Positions 1 through 5,842 of a stretch of 6,792 bases of DNA are shown here, piece after piece. The notes under the pieces are model-generated. The model did no database searches and was not told the DNA's origin. It saw nothing but the letters and a program-made list of their open reading frames with translations. A program made the translations under genes and the position numbers. Position 1 is the stretch's first letter. Each line of letters begins with the position of its first letter. This DNA is from Planctomycetota bacterium. Lineage in GTDB: Bacteria; Planctomycetota; Phycisphaerae; WQYP01. The stretch is taken from the NCBI GenBank assembly GCA_021809365.1, contig JAKBAC010000172.1, positions 1 to 6,792 on the forward strand, written 5' to 3'.

Positions 1-17
1 AAATGGAGAATTCTGTC

Positions 18-2306
18 ATGGGCAAATTGTGCCAGCGATTGCTTTCCCGAAATTACATTGGGGTGGTGTTTTCGGCCATTTTTACTGTGGGCTTTTTCCC
101 CGGTAAAGCAAGCACGGCCCAGGCGGCATCAGCGGCAATTCCTAATGCGACGATACATGTTAATGCGGCCAAGGGGGATTATCTCTTCACGTCAGCATCG
201 CCGGCGTGGACATTCCGCGGTACGGTAGCCTCTCCGATGCGACAAATTCAGCATTCATCGGGACACGACAATCTTGGCGCATTTAACGAACTTAAATTCA
301 CATGGGGGCCGGCGGCCAATTCACGTACCGGCATCCTGAAGTGTTACATGACTAGGGGCATCTTGCTTGCCGGCATTACCGGCGGATCGCCACGCACGGT
401 ATTTCCCGATTTTACTTCCATTCCACCAAACCTGCGGGTGATTAGTTTTAAGAACGCCGTGTTTGCCGGCCCGGAATTTGGCGCGCAAGCGGATTCCATG
501 CCATGGGTTCTGTTTAATCGCCACGCGGATACTGCCATTATTTCACCCGCCTCGGCATTTCTTATCGCACGCTTGGCCGGCAATGCGAAAACCCGTATCG
601 GCACGGGCTTAAATCCGCATGTTTCCGCCGCCACCGCTGCGCGCACGCGGTGGACGATTCTCATGGTAGGCCGTGGCATCGAGCGCACGCTTAATTCCTG
701 GGGACACGCTCTGGATAAGCTATACAATCATCCGCGCATCGGTAACGAGGGCAATGTGGTGCTGCGTAATTTTGGCTATTGGACAGATCATGGGGCCTTT
801 TACTATTACAACTATGTACCAAAGCTTGGATATGCCCGGACATTGGAAGCGGTGGCACGTCAATTCAGCCGGCATAAGGTCCCCCTGGCATATATGGAAC
901 TGGACAGTTGGTGGTACCGCAAAAGTGATCGTTATGTCGATGGGACAATCCTCAAAGCCAAGGCTGGAAAATTTCCTCGGCGCTGGAAGAACTACGGTGG
1001 CACGTGGCAATACCGGGCCTCACACCAATTGTTTCCACAGGGGCTGGGCGCATTTCAAAAGAACCTCAGTGTGCCGCTGGTATGCCACGGCCGATGGATT
1101 GATCCGCACAGCCCGTACCATAAAAAGTACGCCATTTCAGGTATTGCTCCGATCGATCCGGCCTGGTGGAAATCCACAGCGGATTACTTCGCGAAAAGCG
1201 GTGTCATCGGCTATGAACAGGATTGGCTGAATTACATTTATCAATATTCACCCGCCATGCAAATATCACGCCATGTTGGCAACGCCTTTACCGGAAATAT
1301 GGCTGGGGCACTGGCGCGGCACAATATGAGTTTAATATATTGCATGCCGCTTCCGCGGTTTTTTCTGCAAAGCGCGGTCACGCCGAATCTTTCGATGATT
1401 CGCTGTTCGAATGACTATTTTATTCAACAGCGATGGCGGCATTTTGTCTATACGTCCAGCCTGGCCCACGCGATGGGGCTGTGGCCATGGACGGATACAC
1501 TGATGAGCCGCAACACCGGCGATATTCTTTTAGCCACGCTATCCGCCGGTCCGGTTGGCGTGGGCGATCAAATGGGCCATGAGTCCTGGAGCAATATCAG
1601 AAAAGTGATTCGCTCCGACGGTCGAATCGTAAAGCCGGATGCACCGCTGCTGCCAACGGATCAGACGATTATGGCGGAAGCTTCAGGAAAGCATCCTCCA
1701 TTTGTCGCCGGCACCTATTCCGATCAGGGAATAAAAACAACGTATGTATTTATCTGGCGGCAAAAGGGGGATCATCCGTCGGTGCGCATCTTCCCGGCTG
1801 AACTGGGCTTGCCGGCCAATGGCCGTTACATCGTCTACAACTACTTCACCCACGCGGTGAGCCATCTTGATGCTGGGCACGCCCTGAAAATTAACCTGCA
1901 TTCCAACCAATGGCAATATGATATTGTCGCACCACAGGACGCCGGCGGCATGGCAATATTTGGCGACTTGCGCCAATTCGTGCCAATGGGCCGCCAGAGA
2001 ATTGCCAAGGCTGCTACACAAAACACCGGCATTAAACTCACCGTGATTGTTGCGAAAGGTGAAAAGTCAGTTGCCATCAGCGGATACAGTAAGCACGGCG
2101 TTTCAGCATCCATTCAAGGAGGATCTGTTTCCAGCATCGCTGGTACATCCACCACGAGAGTCTTTAATGTAGGATCTGTTTCCGCCAGTGCCGACGGCCG
2201 AACCGGATTATTTACGGTCACGGTGAGTCCAAGCGCCGACACACGGGAGCAAAACGAGTATCACAAAGAGGTTCGGAAAATTGTCGTGCAACTTTCCAGC
2301 CGTTGA
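18..2306 (+). CDS. Secreted GH36/raffinose-synthase-like glycoside hydrolase, family unassigned
   Basis: Probably an exported retaining alpha-glycosidase; the substrate is unknown. Start: ATG at 18 has GGAG at 5-8 with a 9-base spacer. An in-frame ATG at 3 has no visible upstream site, and a start before the window cannot be excluded. Numbering here is from the ATG at 3. A Sec-type signal occupies about residues 6-42: basic residues, a hydrophobic run YIGVVFSAIF, then AQA as a likely cleavage site. A beta-rich N-terminal domain (about 45-240) precedes a (beta/alpha)8-like region (about 250-560). Visible motifs are YWTDHGAFYYY (259-269), LDSWWY with D301, GYEQDW with D407 as candidate nucleophile, RCSNDYF with D471 as candidate acid/base, and SAGPVGVGD near 515-523. 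The last resembles SGGPIYVSD of raffinose synthases, and the D407 and D471 contexts match their KVDVQ and SDDF motifs. A beta-sandwich and a serine/glycine-rich tail follow. The superfamily call rests on motif memory; the exact family is open. Confidence 0.8.
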   Translation: MGKLCQRLLSRNYIGVVFSAIFTVGFFPGKASTAQAASAAIPNATIHVNAAKGDYLFTSASPAWTFRGTVASPMRQIQHSSGHDNLGAFNELKFTWGPAANSRTGILKCYMTRGILLAGITGGSPRTVFPDFTSIPPNLRVISFKNAVFAGPEFGAQADSMPWVLFNRHADTAIISPASAFLIARLAGNAKTRIGTGLNPHVSAATAARTRWTILMVGRGIERTLNSWGHALDKLYNHPRIGNEGNVVLRNFGYWTDHGAFYYYNYVPKLGYARTLEAVARQFSRHKVPLAYMELDSWWYRKSDRYVDGTILKAKAGKFPRRWKNYGGTWQYRASHQLFPQGLGAFQKNLSVPLVCHGRWIDPHSPYHKKYAISGIAPIDPAWWKSTADYFAKSGVIGYEQDWLNYIYQYSPAMQISRHVGNAFTGNMAGALARHNMSLIYCMPLPRFFLQSAVTPNLSMIRCSNDYFIQQRWRHFVYTSSLAHAMGLWPWTDTLMSRNTGDILLATLSAGPVGVGDQMGHESWSNIRKVIRSDGRIVKPDAPLLPTDQTIMAEASGKHPPFVAGTYSDQGIKTTYVFIWRQKGDHPSVRIFPAELGLPANGRYIVYNYFTHAVSHLDAGHALKINLHSNQWQYDIVAPQDAGGMAIFGDLRQFVPMGRQRIAKAATQNTGIKLTVIVAKGEKSVAISGYSKHGVSASIQGGSVSSIAGTSTTRVFNVGSVSASADGRTGLFTVTVSPSADTREQNEYHKEVRKIVVQLSSR
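2120..2183 (+). repeat. 13-bp direct repeat 51 bp apart inside the glycosidase tail
   Basis: AGGATCTGTTTCC occurs at 2120-2132 and again at 2171-2183. The spacing of 51 bases is 17 codons, so both copies are read in the same frame and encode GSVSSIAG and GSVSASAD. This suggests a small in-frame duplication in the C-terminal beta-strand-rich extension. Between the copies only the general serine/threonine-rich character is kept. Confidence 0.5.
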
Positions 2307-2310
2307 GGAT

Positions 2311-2418
2311 TTATTCAGGCACCACGCGCAGTAACTTGGTCTGAAAACGTCGCATGGTGAACTCGAAAGTGTTTCCATTGGCAGCCAAACACTTTCCGTT
2401 AAGCAGGTCGTAGATGGT
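2311..2418 (-). pseudogene. Remnant C-terminal tail of a lost glycosidase-like gene
   Basis: Read on the minus strand, 35 sense codons run from ACC at 2416-2418 to a TAA at 2311-2313. They begin TIYDLLNGKCLAANGNT and end RRFQTKLLRVVPE. The pattern of a 'YDLL-x-G-K' turn, two short strands and a final 'K-L-L-R-V' strand is typical of the closing beta-sandwich of many glycoside hydrolases. The frame is blocked at its upstream end by TGA two codons before, and it has no start codon. The TAA faces the stop of the + strand glycosidase with only four bases between (2307-2310), the spacing expected of two once-intact convergent genes. It has the same orientation as GH125 and GH76, so it probably was the next gene of that operon. 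The family cannot be decided from so short a piece; chance coding remains possible. Confidence 0.45.
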
Positions 2419-2434
2419 GCTTCAGTGAGGCAGC

Positions 2435-2450
2435 GAGAGCGTGCGCTCTC
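2435..2450. other. Perfect 6-bp hairpin in the decayed intergenic region
   Basis: GAGAGC (2435-2440) and GCTCTC (2445-2450) form a perfect 6-bp stem around a 4-base loop. Neither side has a T-run, so it is not a textbook intrinsic terminator. It lies about 130 bases past the stop of the + strand glycosidase. It does not share the loop or flanks of the hairpin repeats further right. Confidence 0.3.
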
Positions 2451-2552
2451 CTGAAACGCCGTGACTGCTGATCATCATCAAACTTTAGTGTAGCCGCAGG
2501 GTTGGTCCTCACCTCGCGCCGGATGCCCCCACCTTCCAAGGCATAATAGCGC

Positions 2553-2628
2553 TAGCCTGACGCGGCAGCGTCACGGTTTGATGCGGAATGGCGTGCCGGA
2601 AAATGTACGCAGCCCATCCCGACACCTG
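2553..2628 (+). repeat. Inverted, degenerate third copy of the hairpin repeat
   Basis: On the + strand a TAGC and the core GCGGCAGCGT (2562-2571) are followed by GGTTTGATGCGGAA (2575-2588). The minus-strand copies carry the same order: TAGC, GCGGCAGCGT, GTTCGATGCGGAA. Similarity then fades through CGGAA and CCCATC. The core lies in a perfect 6-bp hairpin TGACGC-GGCA-GCGTCA (2558-2573). Its loop GGCA is the loop of the minus-strand hairpins, but its outer stem bases differ on both sides, so pairing is kept while sequence changes. The right boundary near 2628 is approximate. Confidence 0.5.
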
Positions 2629-2643
2629 CTGTGCCAGTCGTGA

Positions 2644-2736
2644 CGATGGGAAAAGACTTCGTATCACTGAACCGTGTTCCGCATAGAACTCAACGCTGCC
2701 GCATGGAGGTAACAACCTGTGGGCCGCCCGGAGTGC
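2644..2736 (-). repeat. Hairpin repeat, tandem copy A (93 bp)
   Basis: This copy starts with CGATGGGAAAAG on the + strand and matches the neighbouring copy at 60 of the first 69 bases, with no gap. The rest of the unit is more diverged, with about one indel. On the minus strand it holds a hairpin, + coordinates 2689-2708, with loop GGCA and outer arms CTCCATGC and GCGTTGAG. One pair is a mismatch and one would be a U-G wobble in RNA. Although 93 is a multiple of three and the minus strand is open in one frame, differences between the copies show no clear third-position bias, so I read it as non-coding. Confidence 0.7.
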
Positions 2737-2829
2737 CGATGGGAAAAGGCTTCCGATCATTGAGCCGCGTTCCGCATCGAACTCCACGCTGCCGCATGGA
2801 GCTAAAGAGGTCGGCCACCCGGCGTGGCG
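2737..2829 (-). repeat. Hairpin repeat, tandem copy B (93 bp), abutting the GH125 stop
   Basis: This is the second tandem copy and ends directly at the TAA of the GH125 gene (2830-2832). Its minus-strand hairpin, + coordinates 2782-2801, pairs CTCCATGC with GCGTGGAG around the loop GGCA. All eight positions pair if one U-G wobble is allowed in RNA; on the + strand that position is an A-C mismatch. The structure is therefore better formed as minus-strand RNA. It starts about 28 bases after the GH125 stop, so it would lie in the 3' untranslated part of the mannanase mRNA and could stabilise or end that transcript. No U-tract follows. Confidence 0.7.
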
Positions 2830-4251
2830 TTACAATTTCTCGGATAATACATGCGGAAAGCGTTTGGCCGTTTGTACAATTAACTCTCCGAACATGACAT
2901 TGGCCATGGCGAACCAGGGACGGGTGAATTTTTCGGGATCATTTTTGTCAAATGATTCGTGCATAAACCCGGTGCCCGCGCTGCTGTGCTTGAGTTGTTT
3001 CAATGCCCACGCAACTTCCTGCGGCTGGCTTGCCGTCAGGCCGAACATAATCAGACTCATGGGCCACACATTTCCGTCCGCCGTGTGAATGCTGCCGATA
3101 CCTTCAAACTTACCGCGATAGAAGTACGGATTTCCCGGTCCCCAGGCAAACGCCCGTGAAGCTGTATAAACTAGATCGTCCGCAGCGCACAAACCCAGAA
3201 ATGGCAGAGAGATAATGCTGGGCCAATTGGCGTCATCCATAAATACTGCGTTCCCAAAGCCATCTACTTCATAGGCAAAAATCCGCCCAAAGTCCTCATG
3301 CGTTTTTATTCCGCAGGCTCCCACCGCCTGATGCAAGTCTTTGGCGAATTGCGTACAGGTGTTAATCCGCTGCGCATCGACTCCCAACGCCTGATACATC
3401 GCCGCCAGGCGTTGCAGGGAGACCGCAGCAAAAAGATTATCCGGAATATGCAGTGGGTAGACGACCGCATCATCCGAGGGCCGAAACATGGTGCATATAA
3501 GCCCTACCGGCCTGGCTGGGAACCCCACCCCGCCGCGCGGCAATGTATCGGTGCTGTTCCAGGCCGCCCGCTGGAAGCTATAAGGCCCCGGGCCATCCAG
3601 GCGTCGCTGCACTTGAAATGTTTGCACAATGTGGTCCATGGCTTTTCGCCAGGCGGCGTCAAACGGCGTGGTATCGCCGGTGGCCTGCCAGTATCCGTGC
3701 GAAAGGTGGATTACCGCACACAGCGAATCAATTTCCCATTTGTGCTCCCACACCCCCGGTGCCATGTGCGTATGATCGCTGCGCCACGGTGAAAAATCTG
3801 AACCGGATTTAACAAATGCTTCGGCATACGGCGAAATCAGCACGCAACGCGCCATGCGGCCAATTACTCCCTGAATCATGTGGCGCAAATGCGCATCGTG
3901 CCGGACCAGAGACAGATATGGCCACATCTGATACATGGTATCGCGCAACCACATGGCCGAAATATCGCCGGTAATCACAAAAGTGTCCGGCTTTCCGCCG
4001 GCCATACTGAATTCCACCGTCGTATCCAACGGATTAGGAAAGCAATTCTGGAACATCCACACTAATTCCGGATCGGCGATTTGCGCGGATAGTTCATGAA
4101 TCTTCTTTTCCACCGCAGCCGATACAAACCGCCGCTGCCCCACGGGCGGCCGGTGCGATGGCCGGGCCGGTGCGGACCGCACCATGGATGTGGCGGTGTA
4201 CAGACCGGTAGCTGCAACCGCCGCGGAAGTTATAAAGTCACGTCGCTTCAT
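2830..4251 (-). CDS. GH125 exo-alpha-1,6-mannosidase, Tat-exported
   Basis: Metal-independent exo-acting enzyme that releases mannose from non-reducing alpha-1,6-mannoside ends by an inverting mechanism (family knowledge). The 473-residue protein begins MKRRDFITSAAVAATG, a twin-arginine signal, with likely cleavage after the SAPA near residue 29. Family motifs are clear: FVITGDISAMWLRDT (91-105), WEIDSLC with D175, the equivalent of the family's general acid, and MHESFD with E432, the equivalent of the general base. The closing segment FTRPWFAMANVMFGELI is also typical. Length is normal for the family plus a signal. The ATG at 4249-4251 has AGGAG at 4259-4263 with a 7-base spacer, and the AGGAG overlaps the TAG of the upstream GH76, so the two are translationally coupled. 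Function is confident; the natural polymer (fungal mannan or actinobacterial lipomannan) is not shown. Confidence 0.93.
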   Translation of the reverse strand: MKRRDFITSAAVAATGLYTATSMVRSAPARPSHRPPVGQRRFVSAAVEKKIHELSAQIADPELVWMFQNCFPNPLDTTVEFSMAGGKPDTFVITGDISAMWLRDTMYQMWPYLSLVRHDAHLRHMIQGVIGRMARCVLISPYAEAFVKSGSDFSPWRSDHTHMAPGVWEHKWEIDSLCAVIHLSHGYWQATGDTTPFDAAWRKAMDHIVQTFQVQRRLDGPGPYSFQRAAWNSTDTLPRGGVGFPARPVGLICTMFRPSDDAVVYPLHIPDNLFAAVSLQRLAAMYQALGVDAQRINTCTQFAKDLHQAVGACGIKTHEDFGRIFAYEVDGFGNAVFMDDANWPSIISLPFLGLCAADDLVYTASRAFAWGPGNPYFYRGKFEGIGSIHTADGNVWPMSLIMFGLTASQPQEVAWALKQLKHSSAGTGFMHESFDKNDPEKFTRPWFAMANVMFGELIVQTAKRFPHVLSEKL

Positions 4252-4258
4252 CGATACA

Positions 4259-4263
4259 CTCCT
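4259..4263 (-). promoter_or_regulatory. Shine-Dalgarno of GH125 overlapping the GH76 stop codon
   Basis: AGGAG on the minus strand lies 7 bases before the GH125 ATG. Its first two bases are the last two of the TAG that ends GH76 (4262-4264). A ribosome terminating on GH76 would thus sit on the GH125 initiation region, which ties the output of the endo- and exo-acting enzymes together. It also fixes the GH125 start. Confidence 0.8.
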
Positions 4264-5485
4264 AATGGGTCAGGGCATGGACTAAAGAAAAATAGCTGCT
4301 GCCAATACAGGCCTGATTTATAAGCTTAATCGTATGCCCCGCTTTCGCCGGCGTATTCCACGTCCCCGCGTAAAATCCGCCGGGCACACGGCAATGATCA
4401 TGGGCATAAATCAAAGCACGCCGGGCCAGAACCAGGAATTTGTTGTCACCGCTGATCTTATATAATTGGATGTAGCCATCTATTAATACCCATGCAAACA
4501 CTCCCGGCCCGCGGATTGAGCCGTTGGTAGTACTGAGCCATCGCAATTGCGATGCCCGGGCCAGCCGCGTGGCTCTTCGCCAATACTTTTTCTGATGGGT
4601 AATACGGTAGAACAGACAATTCGCGATGAGCATGGTGCCGGTGTTGTACGTCCATTTCGTTCGGACAATTGTGCCGTTCATGGCGATGTTATCAAAATAC
4701 AGATAATCTCGGTAATCCAATAAATGTTTGTTGACCCACACATAAATTGTTCGGGCCGTGTGCAGGTAGGCGTGCTGGCCGGTGATGGAATAAAGCTTTA
4801 GAGCATCAATAATCGCCGGGCCGTTGGAGCAGGTGTTTTTGGTTTTTTTCACCTGTTCATGCCAGAATATCCCGCCGCCCAACGCGGAAGATTCCCCGCT
4901 TAAAATAAACTGAAAATCACGCCGGGCGAGGACCAGATATTGGCTGCTGCCGGTGGCAGCATAGGCCCGCAAAAATCCCCATGTCATCCAGCCATTGTCA
5001 TCATAATATCGATCCAGCGGCACTTTCCCTGGCAGTACGTCAAAACCGCCAACGCCATCGGCTACCCGCCAGTAAGGCCCCAGTGTACCGACAAATGTGT
5101 GCAGCACTTGCGCACTTACCGCATGACACTTCACCCCCTCGGCGAGCATTAATAGCACCATCGACTGCGACCAGGCGAACGCCGGCTGCCCGCCGGGCCT
5201 ATACTGATCCCCATGCCCCGCACGCACGGCGGTCTCGGCCAAGAGTTTTTGTTTGGGCAGGTAAAAAACCGCCAAGGTATTTCGCACGACACTTCGCCCC
5301 CAGGATCGCACGAGCGCCGGCCCGGGTGCTCCTGCCACCCGGTGATCTGCGGCGGCAACCACCAGAGCGCTGGTCGCCACGCTTGCCAGCAGTATGCCCG
5401 TCGCTACGCAAACCGCGAGCCGTTTGCCCGCCATCGGGATTGCCTGCGGCCTATCGCTAATTACAGGTTTTAAGGGTTGGTTCAT
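4262..5485 (-). CDS. GH76 endo-alpha-1,6-mannanase, secreted
   Basis: Retaining endo-hydrolase that cuts alpha-1,6-mannan backbones (family knowledge). Numbering is from ATG 5485 (407 residues). The catalytic pair of adjacent aspartates is in YYDDNGWM (D162, D163). Other family features are AFAWSQ near 102-107, GGGIFWHEQ near 203-211, the SNGPAI segment near 220-225 and TYNTGTMLI near 279-287, with the repeated helical pattern of an (alpha/alpha)6 barrel. A Sec signal follows GKR: hydrophobic LAVCVATGILLASV, with a cleavage site near VVAAA. The start is uncertain: ATG 5485 has no strong ribosome site; ATG 5434 gives a compact signal peptide with a weak AGG upstream; an in-frame TTG lies at 5524. 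It is the first gene of a two-gene unit with GH125, whose start is 10 bases past this stop. Confidence 0.9.
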   Translation of the reverse strand: MNQPLKPVISDRPQAIPMAGKRLAVCVATGILLASVATSALVVAAADHRVAGAPGPALVRSWGRSVVRNTLAVFYLPKQKLLAETAVRAGHGDQYRPGGQPAFAWSQSMVLLMLAEGVKCHAVSAQVLHTFVGTLGPYWRVADGVGGFDVLPGKVPLDRYYDDNGWMTWGFLRAYAATGSSQYLVLARRDFQFILSGESSALGGGIFWHEQVKKTKNTCSNGPAIIDALKLYSITGQHAYLHTARTIYVWVNKHLLDYRDYLYFDNIAMNGTIVRTKWTYNTGTMLIANCLFYRITHQKKYWRRATRLARASQLRWLSTTNGSIRGPGVFAWVLIDGYIQLYKISGDNKFLVLARRALIYAHDHCRVPGGFYAGTWNTPAKAGHTIKLINQACIGSSYFSLVHALTH

Positions 5486-5547
5486 TTCTGACACATACAA
5501 TATATTAAAGTCATTTCGCCGCAAGCATTATTTTAATGGATTGTTAC

Positions 5548-5556
5548 ACTTTACCA
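5548..5556 (-). promoter_or_regulatory. Candidate promoter -10 for GH76 (proximal)
   Basis: On the minus strand TGGTAAAGT reads as an extended -10 (TGn plus TAAAGT). TTGAGC (+ coordinates 5573-5578) sits 19 bases upstream as a weak -35. Transcription would start near 5541, about 56 bases before the ATG at 5485, a usual leader length. This is consensus matching by eye only. Confidence 0.25.
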
Positions 5557-5613
5557 GCGGTTCTGTCTAACGGCTCAACGCCCCGGCAAACATTTTTAAC
5601 CCTGCATTTCCTT

Positions 5614-5796
5614 TCATCGCCGCGCTCTTGACGATTGAGCCATGAAATCCAGGGCAAGTATACCAAATCTCGCGCATTCAGGTGCGGAAGTTTTACCAGT
5701 TACCGCCAGCGGCCGCGTCATGGCTGGGAGCGGAATGTAGTCACGAAAAATATCCCCGTTTCGCTGCGGCACGTTGGGCGCCAATTGCGACGACAT
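5614..5796 (-). CDS. Doubtful 60-residue ORF between transporter and GH76
   Basis: It begins MSSQLAPNVPQRNGD and ends SSRARR. The ATG at 5794-5796 has AAAGGGG upstream (GGGG at 5805-5808) with an 8-base spacer, and it lies 43 bases after the transporter stop in the same direction. Its TGA overlaps an ATG (ATGA) that opens a further 16-codon frame, MKGNAGLKMFAGALSR. There is no signal peptide, membrane segment or motif that I recognise. The composition is not clearly coding, and a promoter candidate lies inside it. It is listed because it has a plausible ribosome site; chance is more likely. Confidence 0.2.
   Translation of the reverse strand: MSSQLAPNVPQRNGDIFRDYIPLPAMTRPLAVTGKTSAPECARFGILALDFMAQSSRARR
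5657..5665 (-). promoter_or_regulatory. Candidate promoter -10 for GH76 (distal)
   Basis: On the minus strand TGGTATACT is a good extended -10 (TGn plus TATACT). I find no convincing -35 at 16 to 18 bases. Transcription would start near 5650 and leave a leader of about 165 bases before the ATG at 5485. If real, it lies inside the doubtful small ORF at 5614-5796 and argues against that ORF being translated. Confidence 0.25.
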
Positions 5797-5815
5797 GCCG
5801 CCAACCCCTTTAGAT

Positions 5816-5842
5816 TAATCAGAGGCGACTCCGAGCCGATTA
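5816..5842 (-). terminator. Inverted repeat overlapping the transporter stop codon, possible terminator
   Basis: On the minus strand TAATCGG, which includes the TAA stop, can pair with CTGATTA across a 13-base loop (7 pairs, one of them a G-U wobble). No T-run follows, so a classical intrinsic terminator is not supported. It could still limit read-through or protect the 3' end of the transporter mRNA. Confidence 0.2.

Larger units (their letters stand above)
5486..5839. other. Intergenic region between MFS transporter and GH76
   Basis: About 350 bases without a secure gene. It should contain the promoter of the GH76-GH125 pair, unless the transporter transcript reads through. Two minus-strand sites resembling extended -10 elements are listed separately. 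A 7-base inverted repeat, GGCTCAA at 5572-5578 and TTGAGCC at 5635-5641, is about what chance allows at that distance. A minus-strand TATATT near 5500 lacks a good -35 partner. I see no tRNA, CRISPR array or insertion-sequence end here. Confidence 0.5.

Noticed and set aside
673..1230. A 185-codon + strand frame and several minus-strand frames inside the large glycosidase gene
   Set aside because: They are out-of-frame shadows of a gene with clear motifs and a signal peptide; none has a ribosome site or domain that I recognise.
2509..2787. A 92-codon minus-strand open frame across the repeat region, opening with GTG and containing two similar 31-residue blocks
   Set aside because: The blocks follow from the 93-bp tandem repeat. 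Differences between copies fall on all codon positions, the GTG has no ribosome site, and the third repeat copy is inverted, so the element is better explained as non-coding.
2307..2829. CRISPR array or insertion sequence in the repeat-rich gap
   Set aside because: There are only three imperfect units, no uniform spacers, no transposase frame and no terminal inverted repeats with target duplication.
2631..2897. An 88-codon + strand open frame over the repeats, running into the 3' end of GH125
   Set aside because: It is the opposite strand of the same repeat and overlaps a secure gene; its protein has no recognisable feature.
5572..5641. 7-bp inverted repeat GGCTCAA/TTGAGCC in the GH76 leader
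   Set aside because: With a 56-base separation in a region this size, one such match is expected by chance.
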